Below, piece after piece: positions 20,822 through 32,585 of a stretch of 64,000 bases of DNA. The DNA is taken from contig JAINUG010000031.1 of the NCBI GenBank assembly GCA_029706075.1, positions 620,001 through 684,000 of the forward strand. Reading direction: 5' to 3'. The notes beneath the pieces were generated by a model, which had not been told where the DNA came from, did no database searches, and saw nothing but the letters and a program-made list of their open reading frames with translations. The stretch is from Aldrovandia affinis. Taxonomy: Eukaryota > Chordata > Actinopteri > Notacanthiformes > Halosauridae. Position numbers and translations under genes: made by a program. Each line of letters starts with the position of its first letter. Position 1 is the first letter of the stretch.

Positions 20822-23800
20822 AACGCACACACAGAAACAGAGACACTGACAACAGGCACACAAGTGGCTTCGTGAAAATGAAAGTCAGCGATGGTTAATG
20901 CTTTGACTTGACGTCTGCAATGTGTTTCAGCTGCAAACCACTGCACGCTCAATCACACTAGCAACGCGTTGCGCGCTTTCGGATACAAGAAGGAAAAATA
21001 TTCCTACGTAACGTCTAATTTGAAACTGGGCCCGGATTGATTTGGAGTTCGGTCTGGACTTTGAGAAGCCCTGGCCTACATGCTGTAGCAAGTACTACAA
21101 TAACACATTTGTACATTATTGTTAATTTTCCCTTGTCCTCCTGCCTCAGATGTTAATATACGTTATAGTAGCATAGCTCCAGCTCAGCCATGTATACGGG
21201 AGTACCGTTAAAGACAAATATCCCAGCTGTCTAACTTATAAATTTCAGGGCGAATTGTGATGATTATCATAAATGTATATTTTTAATCTTATTTAGTGAA
21301 TTGAAATTACATGTAAGACTGCATTTACCAGTATTATTGGCTATAGTTTAGCAAATTATGTAACTTTAACTGCAACAGCAATGAAATCACTCGGCAATCA
21401 GTGTTTGAAGCAGTTTTTTTTTTTTTTTTTTTTTTGGAAAAATGAGAACCGATTCCTGATATCAGGACTCAGGCCCATAATAACTATAGGAAGGAAACAC
21501 CCTAAGATCAAATAGCCTCTTGCTGACTTTAAAAAGTTGACAGGAAATATAAATGATCAAATGCTATTCTAGAGCACTGGATTATTTTTGATAATGCAAT
21601 GGCCAGAATAAATAAAATAATGTTATCCGGTCAATTAAGTGCGGTCTTATGAAGTTGGATCGTATTTCTCTGTTTAGAGCTTAGAAGGTGTGAACATATG
21701 TTTGTTAGGAATCATTTTGGTTATTTCTGAAGGAAACCAAACAAACCTCTTGGTATTACTGTAGTTACATGCGGCATGCTGGCTGCCTGTAGCTTGGCTA
21801 TCTTGCATACCTGCTATCCACTTATATAATCATTTTCATGTATTATTATTTTAAAATTAGCATACCTCTTAATATAAAGCTGTTTCTACGATCACAAATC
21901 TACAATGAGTGCCATATTTAGATGTGCCAGAAAATCTATTGTTTACTTGTTCGGTCAACATAGCATTGAAACAATCTTTATGTGCATCAGAGCACACAGT
22001 GTTCAATTTTTACTAGCAATACCAGGATGGATGAGGTCTGTTCGGGATCACTTTGATGACAAATCACAAATAGGTGTGTTTTGGTGGCTTTGGATGGCAC
22101 ATAAAGCCAGAAAGCCTTTTACATACTTGTATGCGTCACTATACATGCCACCAGCAGCGGGAAGGAAAGCATATCCCTCCTTCACATTTCCTGTGTGGGG
22201 ACAAACACATCCATACATTCATCACTGACAAAGACACTGAAATTATGGGGTGTCCATGAAAAGATAGCATCAAGCAACACTTTTTTTCCCCCCTCTGCTG
22301 CAAATCCTGTGACGCAAAGGATGAACAAAAGGTACAATATAAATGCAAAACCTTGTCATTCAGAGGGTTGCTCTGCATATTTACAGTGTTGCATGTGCTG
22401 ATTTAAATCTTTCTTTTTTGCCTTGCAGATGATATCTAGGGCAGCAAATACAACTCATATTTTATTCATTCTTACAGCAATTTAGACTGAGAACTATGAT
22501 CAAAGGTCCTGTAGGTGCAGCAGCAGTGATCCAGCTGAGATTTACACAGGCAACCCTTCAGTCATCAAGCTGAACTACGGGGGTAGCACTAGCAAACAAC
22601 ATCGCCATCATGCCCTGTATATCAGAACCTGTTTTCCGGGCTGGGATGCACACTCCATCTGCAGTTCACATTGATCTGACCATTTAAACTCAGTCAGCCT
22701 GAAAAACTTGTAATTGGCTTATAAGGGCCAGCCTTATTATCGAGGCTGTACTGTCAATTATAAGCGTATTCAGCTATGAAAAGTCTCAATAAAGGTACCA
22801 AATGTATATGTGAAAACTCACTAAGGAATGCATGCAACACTGGCAAAGAGTTAGTCCTCAAAGTCAACCGCTAAACAAACGGCGGGTAACTGCTTCCTTC
22901 TGTCTAAGAGCCGTGCACCTCTCAAGACTCATTCCAGTCTTCTCTTGTCTGCAGCACCATGTGGCTGAGGTCTCTATGTGCATTGACCCGGCATGTGTTC
23001 GTCTCACTTAAGCATCTGGCTGCTTGAGACCAACAAGGTTATACCGCACTCCCATTTGAATGCTGAACCTCATCTCAGGCATCATCACACAGAACCAACA
23101 CTTAAAACAAAGTCTTCCTGTGAACTCTTCAAAGTTTTCTGCTACAACTGCTGTAGCCGTATCATAGGTTTTAAGTAAAATTACAAGAACGTTTTGTTGC
23201 GCACCCAGGTTTGTTCTAAGTGAAATAACGCCCACACACAGTGTCTGCTTGCATTTATAAATCAGCCTCATACATGCTATTGTCATGGTGCTGTTGTCAT
23301 ACTTCAAACAAAACACTTTTACTGGGGTTTATTTTCAGACAGTTTATTTCTGTTATGGTGTGTTATGAAAAAAAAAAAAATCTTAATCTCCACTTAAGTC
23401 CAAATGTTTACAAGTAACTACAACTGACACTACTGTCCAATCATATTTTGTAGATTCCATCCCATTTCTGCAATGTCCTCCCTCAGAGTCCAGACTATAA
23501 TGCATGTCCTCCGGAGCGCATGCTGCCAGCCACTGTGCCTTTTAACTCTGCAGTAGGCTAGCTGAGTGGCACAGCTATTGTGTTTGAAGACTACACTTCA
23601 TGTGCAGCTGACGCAGGCAGACTGCATGCACTCAAGGAGGAGTCTTGCCTAATGAGGTGGGAGAAACCCTGATTTAAACCCTGCCTTTCTGCATGATGCT
23701 ATGACAAGTTGTGTCTTACTCCATGGGATTCCTGGCTACTGTCGGATCTGGCAAGGCCAGGATTTGATTCTAGACTACAGGACGAAGCATTAGCTTGACA

Positions 23801-23934
23801 TGCCATTGGGGAGGCCACATTTTTCCTGCATGTTCTAGAAAAGACTAAAGTATGGAATGTTTTGTCACACTGTATCTAGACTAATTTGGCTGATATGTGT
23901 ATGTATAAAATCCTCTTGTGAGATCACTGCAGGC
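20822..23934. other. Unassigned non-coding DNA
   Basis: It contains a T-run (about 21415-21435) and no recognised gene. The stretch 22585-22800 is compositionally complex, with TTATAA and homeobox-like AATTA words, and is flagged as a possible conserved non-coding element. The stretch 23480-23850 has a repeat-like feel but no family is assigned. Open frames of about 100 codons at 21905-22228 (plus) and 23316-23008 (minus) show no domain. Confidence 0.4.
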
Positions 23935-24699
23935 ACTCAAAATCTGCACTCAAATAAAAATAATAGTTACTTCATGGAAAATTAACTCAAGTAGAAGTGA
24001 AAGTAGCCATCCTACAAAACTATTTGAGTAAGAGTAAAAAGTATTTTTATGTTAATATGAGTTACTCTGGTTTTATAATTGATTTTAATGAATCAATAAA
24101 ATAAAGAAATTGTAGAAAATATACATCACAAAAAAAGTTATGTTCTATTTTTACCAACCAAGTAGAACGCCAATCTCGTGCTACTAAAAACGGAATCTTC
24201 CTACTTTACTGGAGGGAAAATAATTAGAATTAACATGAAAATGACATGAGAAGACAGGTAGTATATGATGTCATGTCGGGTTAGAGAAGCTAATGGCAAT
24301 ATATTTGATCGGACATAAAGTTATCTGCAGCGTTAAACCAAAGTCCATCTGAATGTAGCTTTACAACAGTGTTGCGGTAGGAGGTGCCTAGCAACAAGTA
24401 GAATTATTTTTTCCCTTATGGTTGTTACTGTATCGGGTGCTTGTTGTTGGTCAAGATCAAGATAAAAGAACTAAAAATAAAAGGCGCAAGGTTGTTGGCA
24501 GAATTGAAATCGGCTAGTTGCGCCCAAAATCTAACTGGAGAGAATTAGCAAGATGTAATGGAGCAAAAAGTTGTTGTTTTTTCTTCACAATTTACTCAAG
24601 TAAAAATATAGTCCACAGAAAAAACTTTAAAAAGTACAAATCCCTTAAAAACGACTCGAGTTACTTGCAGTTACACAGTGCGTTAGGACCCACCTCTGC
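23935..24699. mobile_element. hAT-like non-autonomous DNA transposon
   Basis: The left part has repeated actcaagtagaagtgaaagta and gagtaagagtaaaaagta blocks. The right part has tttactcaagtaaaaata, cgactcgagttacttgcag and ends acccacctctg (the reverse complement starts CAGAGGTGGGT). This architecture, with dense ACTCAAGTA words at both ends, is a common fish hAT-type family. The left tip is worn and no 8-bp target duplication could be matched. There is no transposase inside. Confidence 0.6.
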
Positions 24700-27600
24700 A
24701 AGTACCAGTACAAAACAGTGTCCCCCTCTCCATTTCCTCTCCTGACAGCGCGTTTCCTCACCTGGGCCCACCTACGGCTTGTGTAAAGCCTTATGAGGAC
24801 GGCTCTCTCATTACGATTTTTCGAACAACCAATTCCCTTTGATTTTCTCTGTCCTGGCTCTCATACATTATGCACTCCGACAATGGGTAAGTACGGGGTG
24901 CAAGGAATGCATGTGGTTGTAAACAACATTACACTCAGATGCAAAATGTTTATTCATTATTCATATTGTTCCATGCTGACAGCATGGGGTAGCTATGGAG
25001 TTCAGAGCTAGTTACCAGAAGGAGTGTAAAAATTCACATGTGGAAACACAAGACAATGCCCCAATATTGACAGACAGAAAAATGTTTTCTCCGCCATCAA
25101 ATTAGGCTCCTGACCATGGATTTATGACTTGAATTATGCTATGCTCGAGAACACAGAGCCTTCTTTACAGTGCACTTAAAAGCCTGATATAGCACATTCA
25201 AGCAGCATTATCATCATGCAAAACAATGACAAAATGGAAAAGCAGAATGGGTTTTAAAAAGGACTACTGATTGGCTGAATGAAAAGACTTTCTGCTCCCG
25301 TGTATTGCATCATGCCTGTCTTCTGGATAATATGCTTTCATTTCTGTTTGCAAAAGCAATAAATAAAATGGAAAAATACAATCACAAAAAACAAGTATAA
25401 ATGATGTCATCTTACTAATTCATCGTTCAGATCCCATAGCAATGCTAACTGATAAATCTTTCAGCTGATGAGGTAGACGGAGCATAGGCTTTGACAGCAG
25501 CACTCGAGCAGCTTATATGTTATATTTATCCAGGAATAATCATATATTCAAGATTCCTCAAACACCAATCACAAGGAATTTGTAACAAGGGCAGGAGTTA
25601 TTCAAAGGACCACAGAGGAAAATGTGTGCCTTTATCAACACCCACTTCAAACATAAATTGCTTGCTGCCATCTACTGCAATCACTTTGAAGACCCACTGT
25701 AGTAGCACAATGCAAACATATGTCCATAAAAAATATTTGTGATAACAGTGCTACGAGGAGTAGTTGGATAAAATGAAATTGTTACCATCAGTAATACCGG
25801 ACTTAAGAATTTTAAATGTGCAGGAACTACTGTGCCTTTCTTATAACCTTCAGCTGAGCGGTTTGCTCTAAATTTGAGTTTGCTCAGGCAATGTATTCAG
25901 CAGAGAACAATCTTCTCCTAAATACAACTTCCTTTGCTGGGCTGTGCAGCGACCAAATAAAAGCAAGATAGTTGTGCACGATTTTTTAAAAGACACATCT
26001 TGCAGGGTAGCACAGAAAACGATGTACTGTAGTACGTGTTATAAGTCACATGGTATTGCGATGCGCCAGAGTGTTCTCATCTGTGACCGTCCATCTCGGA
26101 AAAAATGAGGCAAAGAGATGATCCTCAGTGAAGTGATGCCCAAAATTAATCATTGTGTGTCTCCTCTTTATGGCAGGATGTTCCCATCTCTCAGGGACCT
26201 TCACAGTCCATGCATCTTCCATCAGGCTGCTGAGTTCAGAGTCATGGAACATCCCACCTCTCAAAGCGTATCCACTTACACTGTAAGCACAGGCAGAGCT
26301 ACAGTAAGCAGAAGGTCTTGTACTAAAAAAAATAGTAGTTTGGGACTTATCCAGCTAAACACAAGTTTGCAGTGTAGTGATGCACCGCATGGTCCAGATC
26401 AAACCCTGACTAGGTGTAGGAGCCATTTATGGATTTGCGGGTTTGTGGAAATGAATTATGAAAATGCTTACAAAATTATTACAAAATATTCACATTTAAG
26501 TTATTAGAAATATTTGATTTATTTTGGGATTATTATGATGCATTATGCTTATGCCTTTAATATGTTTAATATGTTTATCTGATACTTTCCCTTTAAGATA
26601 CTCACCTTTCCTTGTGACGTCATATCTACCTGTGTGTCTTACCTGGATATTAGGGCTGTTCCTGTGGGAGGGGGTGACCGGGGAAGCAAAAAAGTTTATC
26701 CACCGCATGTCCGCATTGTGCACGCATGGATAGAGCGTGCATGGCTTTGATTTGTTTGTTTGTCAGAAAGAAAACTTAGTGAATAAATGATTGTTTTATT
26801 TTTGGATCGGAACTTTATCATTTCAGAATGCACGTGAACTAGTGGCTATCCCTGGTCTGAAGTGACTATTACGAAATAATTTTGGAATTTGCAAATACGA
26901 AGTCACTACACTAGGTCAGTGCTGACTCTGGCCAGGAGTCCTGCAGGATGGCACCTCCCATGGAGGGAGGATTTTGGTTAGCTTGGTGTTCCCCACTTCA
27001 TTATCCAACAGTGACCCCTCTGGTTGACCAGTTGCAATAACTGCAAAGCTCAGGTACTCCAGAGTGAAAAGAAAAAACTGCTGGCTGCACACATTTTTGT
27101 ACGATGCACGTGGTACTCTGCACACTCCAGAATTGATGAAGGATGTTGCGGCAATGTGACAGACCTACAATTCTGATTGAGAATTCCACTTTGGAAAAGA
27201 AAAGTCAAATTGGTGAGAAAAGAAAGAAAAAAAAATAGTTCTAAATCTCCCGCCCAGGTATAGTTCTCTTTGGTGTGTTGCCATTTGAGCGGACTGAGAT
27301 CATGTCCTGATGCGGCCCACAGCTGCCATTATGATGCAGCCCCCCAATAATATAAGCATCCACAGCATCTGTGTGTCTGTGGAAAGATATGGTGGAATGG
27401 GAGTGGCCGTCCTCACCTGAATAAGCTGAGGTTGCAGTCCATGCTTGTTCAGATTATACAGGTATTACCATAAATCGACAAACATTGCCTGGGTGTCCTT
27501 CATGATATATTTTCTGGTAGGAAGGCAAAGCTACAAAATGACTGTTAAATTTCAGTTGAATTTCACTTCAATTTTGCTGTGGCATGTAGAAAAGGGCTTT

Positions 27601-28270
27601 GGAAAATAAGTTGGATGAAATAAGGATGAAGGTCATCCATAAGAGCAGAGAGCCACTGAGTCTGTGCAAAGCCTTTTCCACAGCTCCTCCGTATTTGGAA
27701 AGATGTTATTGATGAATCCCTCCAAAGGAAGGCTTTTGCAGGCAGACACAAACATAAACAATGTGGGGAGAAGAAAAAACGGAGCACACTGTGACCATGA
27801 AGATAAAGCTAAATCTATCACAGCCCTGTAAGTATAATGGGAAAAGACAGTTTAAAGGTTTAGAATAATCACAGATGTCAGGAGTTATTTCTCACCCCAA
27901 GGGGACAAAAGTTGTTCTGAATAAAGAGAGTTGACTAACAGCGGGAGGTCCTGACGTCTGAGCAAGTTACTGCGCTGGACAGGCCAGGGCAGGACCAACA
28001 TATGCTCACTCAGGCACTGTCAGGGGCAAAGGATGGGGAGAGAAGGGCCTAGCTGCAGGACTGTTTCATTGGACAAAATCTGGGGTGGGGATGAGGCATA
28101 TGCGCATGGTGTTGAATATACTGTACACATTATATGCTGCTCCGGCGCATCGCCATGAAAGGACCGGCAGCTGCATAGACAGCACATACAGATGGACTCA
28201 GCCCTGAAAGTCAAAAGCCACAGAACTGTCCACACTTTCCACGATAGCACAGCCCGCGTGTAACAGCTTG
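24700..28270. other. Unassigned non-coding DNA
   Basis: No gene, RNA or confident mobile element is recognised. A block at 26920-27065 (ctgactctggccaggagtcc ... cagttgcaataactgc) may be an old SINE fragment. Minus and plus frames of 60-130 codons (for example 26118-26507) lack recognisable domains. Confidence 0.4.
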
Positions 28271-28472
28271 CATTTTAGCCATTTAGCAGATGCTCTTATC
28301 CAGTTTACCTTTCTTTACATGCAATCCATTTATACAGCTGGATATTTTACTGAAGCAATTCAGGTTAAGTACCTTGCTCAAGGGTATAACAGCAGTGCTC
28401 CACCTGGGAATTGAACCAGCAACCTCTGAGTTACAAGTCCAGTACCCTAACCATTACACTACACTGCCGCCT
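28271..28472 (-). mobile_element. tRNA-derived SINE with L2-type tail (family A)
   Basis: On the minus strand there is a tRNA-like head with box A-like tagtgtaatggttaggg and box B-like gctggttcaattccc. A middle block follows (tgagcaaggtacttaacctg, attgcttcagt), then an L2-type tail ggataagagcatctgctaaatg. The middle block looks like the conserved core of vertebrate V-SINEs, though that is from memory. In this copy the 5' half of the tail stem is damaged. Confidence 0.85.
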
Positions 28473-29889
28473 CATGCTACAGCAGGCCACAGACGAGCCA
28501 AATACAAACACCAGCTCTAAATATGCTTGCCTTGGGCTGACCTATTCCCCACACACCGATACATGCAAAGGCATTTGGTCTGAATGCAAATGTAGGCTGG
28601 AAGCACCTCCAGTTAAGTTTAATGCAAGTGTAAGCAACTCATCAGATGGTCAGCTCACTGCAAATCCATTTACGGTACTACCCATTCATCATGCAGCTGA
28701 CTGTAGTTATTTCTCTTGTTCTGCATTAAAAAAGACCAGTAAGCAGATAGGAAGCCAAGCTTGAGTAATATCCATGACATAATCCAAGCTCTATTGTACT
28801 GTCAACATCGTGAATGACCAATACTCAAAAGCTTCTACATACTCAACGTTAAACACATATAATGTAATAATTCCTTTAAACAAAAAAAACTGCTAAATAG
28901 CCTGTCCTTTCTTTCCGGAAAGAGACGAGCCTTAATTACACATGGTAACTTAAATCCAGATCCAATCTATAATCAGTGTTCTTGTCTTCAACACTGAGCA
29001 AAGATTTTAAACAATACATTATTTTCAATATGTATGCAATGAAATAAGTTTGGCATTTGCTGACATTAAAATTGCTTAAATGTACTCACTCAAAGTGCAT
29101 TGAGGTTGGACGGACTAGAAGCTTTTGCCTTTAAGTGGAATGAATCCCTATCTTTGTTTAAAATAAGATAACGTACAAACAAGGCTAAGACATCACGACA
29201 TCATATAAATAAGGCAAAGACATCACAACAGCCTCTGGTATGAGTTTGTGAAATTTAACATTCTCAGCCAGTTTTGGTAGAGGCAGAAATTAAAACGAGA
29301 CAAGCAATTTTGCTACACGTTCCTGTGGGAACTTTCTCAATTACATCCATGCAGAACTGTACAGAGCATATCTCTGACATTACACTGAGAGCTAATGTGA
29401 TGTTAATACATCTACGGAAGATGTTTTCATTACAACAGGGTTAGGTGAATTAACCTAGACATAAAAATATCATCCAAAGCATATTACCATTCCTGTCTGT
29501 CCACTCTCATTTGGGTTTGTGAATTGCGAATTGCTTTTTGATTCATTCTTTCCCATTGAAACAGCAACACAATGTGTAATGTGTAATGCTATGCTAATGA
29601 TATTACATAGTTTCAGAAAAAAACTGATTACTTGTAAATGCTTAAATATGTACTGATGTTTATTTTTTTCGTTGTCACCGACAGCGGCCTGCCTTGCAAA
29701 CAATTCAAGGAAATATTTCCATGTGACTGTTAAAGCTTTAATCATGCAATTAGAAGCATGATATACAATTTAAAAATGCATACATCACAATTATAATAAT
29801 AAAAACTAATTATCATTTCTAGATGTTAAGAGATACTGAATTAAGTGAACATAATATGTGTTTTGTCAGAACAATAATTGCCATCATCT
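28473..29889. other. Unassigned non-coding DNA
   Basis: AT-rich; no coding, RNA or repeat signature recognised. A 91-codon minus frame at 29745-29470 has no domain. Confidence 0.4.
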
Positions 29890-30535
29890 TCATTTACATT
29901 TTACATTTTAAGCATTGAGCAGACTTATCCAGAGCGACTTACAAGATGTGTATTAATTCATGGTAGGAACAATCATAATAATATAATATATAATAATATA
30001 ATATATGCCATTTAGCAGATGCTTTTATCCAAAGCGACTTACAGTAGTGAATGCATACATTTTTAAGTATATGTGGTCCCAGTGGGAATTGAACCCACAA
30101 CCTAAGCATTGCCAATGCCATGCTCTACCATTTGAGCCACACAGAACCACAATCATAGTTTGCGCACGAGATCAGCGCAGTAGTACAGCGATAGACATCG
30201 TTGTAGGCAGCTGCATACCATACCTGTCACACTGGGAAGGAAAAGGTTAGTAATTATGATTTTGAGGAATGGCTGCCAGGCGCCCGGAGGGATGGGACAG
30301 TCAGTTTGCCAGAGGAGGCTGAGCGGAGGGGTCTGGCTGGGGTGTAGGGTGTGATGAGTGTCTGGAGGTAAGGAGGAGCAGTTCCTCTATCCGCCTGAAA
30401 AGCAAGCACCAGTGATTTGAATCTGATGCGTGCTGCAATGGGGAGCCAGTGCAGAGAGGAGAGTAGAGGGGTGACGTGGGTGAACTTGGGTTGATTGAAC
30501 ACCAGACGTGAGGCAGCATTCTGGACTAGTTCATA
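29890..30535 (-). mobile_element. 5'-truncated L2-clade LINE, split by a SINE
   Basis: The minus strand reads an ORF2 C-terminal end (30535-30254): LVQNAASRLVFNQPK, VTPLLSSLHWLPIAARIRFK, YLQTLITPYTPARPLRSAS. A 3' UTR with caggtatggtatgcagctgc follows, and then the L2 tail (catcttgtaagtcgctctgg...). A family B SINE sits in the 3' UTR at 29978-30148. The tail's second stem arm has lost bases (ggataagtctgctc), so this copy's stem-loop is broken. The same 3' UTR, uninterrupted, is found at 7896-8060. Confidence 0.88.
29978..30148 (-). mobile_element. tRNA-derived SINE with L2-type tail (family B), nested in an L2
   Basis: The minus-strand head has a box A-like tggctcaaatggtagagc and a box B-like gtgggttcaattccc, followed by catatacttaaaaatgtatgc and the tail gtaagtcgctttggataa-aagcatctgctaaatgg. 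A/T repeats finish it. The duplication acaatcata on both sides (29969-29977 and 30149-30157) marks an insertion into the older L2. Confidence 0.9.
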
Positions 30536-30540
30536 ATCAT

Positions 30541-32210
30541 TTACAAAGCAGGGACAGCAGCATGGGTATTTTGCATAGCATGTAGCCCCTTTGCAAACCA
30601 AGTATTGCATGTAGCCATAAGGATAAGGTATTACTAAGCCAATTAAGTTGTATGTTTCGTTTCCATCTGACTATATTGTGATTGCTATTCTTGATTCTGA
30701 CAGGGTGGTTAAATTAATATTTATATCTACCATATTTGATAAAGATCAAAACCGTAGTTTGGGAAACCTGTGTATGATCTGGGCAATGATCTGTGTTTTA
30801 AACGACAAACTGTGTGCAATTTGTATGAGAGGCATATGTTCAGTGGGTGCACTGCTCAACATGTGGTTAGCTGTTACTTCTACCTTGCTGGATTCAACAG
30901 AACACTGAGTTTGCAGTTAGTAATCTGAGACAACAAAGGACTGGGACAAAAAACTGGGACATTGCAAGTGGGGTGCACATAGTATGCAAATTTTGGAGGA
31001 AATACTGTAGGAAGGAAAACTGACGTGAAATTAATCATTTTGTGATTGAGATTAAAATAGATTCATAAGAGCAGCTTAAAGTGATCGTGATCTAAGGAAA
31101 TATCCATTGTTATTCTGGCACGGTACGGCAATGTATGCAGATAGGGAAAGCCAAAGAATTAAGGATGTTGCACTCTTGAATTCAGGAATGACAACAGCAG
31201 AGTCAGGGTCAACTATGTCAACTGTTCTCACCATGACCACAATAGTAAAGCAAATGCACACTGTCCCTGAAACTAGCAATTGGAGGCACAGGGCCAGGAA
31301 CAGTGCACTGAAACATTTATGAGTCTAGTGTTGTTCTGGCGTGTACTAAGGATGTAGTGGAGAAAACCACAGCTACAGACACTTCTGGTGACTATCCTTG
31401 TCAGCATATTTGCAAGCAGGTGAGCAACATTTTAGCTCTTGGACTGGTATATGATTTCTTGGAGGAGAAGCAATCATAATCCTAATATGTAGCATCGTTT
31501 CTGGTGCCTACTGTACACCCCTTTGCTTGCTTCTGATTGAATTAAGAAATTGTGACAGGTTTCTGATTTATTATTGTTCTGTCCATATCGCCATCACATA
31601 TTTTGTGTTATAGACATAAACATCTCTTAGATGTATTCATTTCTTTAGTGTTGTACAATCATATAGTACTAAGGCTGATTATGCATGTCATGTCATATTG
31701 TCACTGCTTGGTTATCTACTGTATATGTTCAATCCAAAAATATTCATTTTTTTATATTGATAATCCGCAACTCCATACAAAAATAAGTAACTCCATAATT
31801 AATGTATTACCCTTTACCCAAATTCTACTATTCTATTATGCATAGCATGATTGATGATAATAATTCAAGTTATTAGTCATTTGCATGTGGGAGGACCCTT
31901 TGATTTCATTCCAGCTTTGATCATCATAGTGACCAGCCACAAACATTTGGCAAGCCAGATTTTACTGTATACGTTGAACAACCATAAACAGTAAGCATTA
32001 GTTGGAGGTACCCCCCAAAATGTCAGACTATGACATTTTGATGGCATGGTAACAAAAATATAGTTTAAAAAATAGCTGTTAGTTTATTGCAGAAATATCA
32101 AGATTTGACAGCAATTTCATTTCATTATTAAAAGAAGCTATTTTAAAATACAAGCTGCCAATAGTTTGTTCTTTTAAATATAAGTAAGCATTTTTAAACA
32201 TTCTTCAGTC
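30541..32210. other. Unassigned non-coding DNA
   Basis: Nothing recognised. Frames of up to 86 codons (30648-30908, 31107-31322) show no domain or splice context. Confidence 0.4.
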
Positions 32211-32224
32211 AAAAATGAATTTGT

Positions 32225-32571
32225 CACGGAGACCGGGGTTCAATTCCCCGTCTCGCCAAGTGTCGGCTCTGGCCGGGAGTGCCACCAGGGGGCGGCGATT
32301 GGCTGTCCGCCCCAGGGAGGGGGGAGGGGAGCCGACGTGGCGTTCGCTGCGTATAGTGGCCCTGTAGTACCGGGTTACGGTCGACGGCCTGCGGGTGCCG
32401 TCTCGTAAGAGGCGTCGCTTCGCTTCGTCACTACCGGTCACAGGACTACGGCAGCGAACTCACATTACTAGGGGGGGATTGACGTAAAAATAGCGGGTCT
32501 AATTGGCTACCAAATTGGGAGAAAATGGGAGAAAATCTGAAACAAATAAAAAATAAAAATAAAAATAAAAT
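32225..32571 (+). mobile_element. tRNA-derived SINE (family D), head truncated, with target duplication
   Basis: It starts at cacggagaccggggttc, inside the tRNA head, so box B is kept and box A is missing. It continues through ggctctggccgggagtgcc, gattggctgtccgcccc, cgtcactaccggtcacagg and ctaccaaattgggagaaaat to an (AAATA)n tail. The 14-base duplication aaaaatgaatttgt flanks it (32211-32224 and 32572-32585). Confidence 0.92.
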
Positions 32572-32585
32572 AAAAATGAATTTGT

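Noticed and set aside
26118..26507. A 129-codon plus-strand frame as a possible gene
   Set aside because: No recognisable domain, unremarkable start context, and overlapping frame on the other strand; expected by chance at this length in 64 kb.
26920..27065. Another SINE copy on the minus strand
   Set aside because: A ctctggccaggagt word recalls family D, but the rest does not align with it, and no tail or duplication was found.
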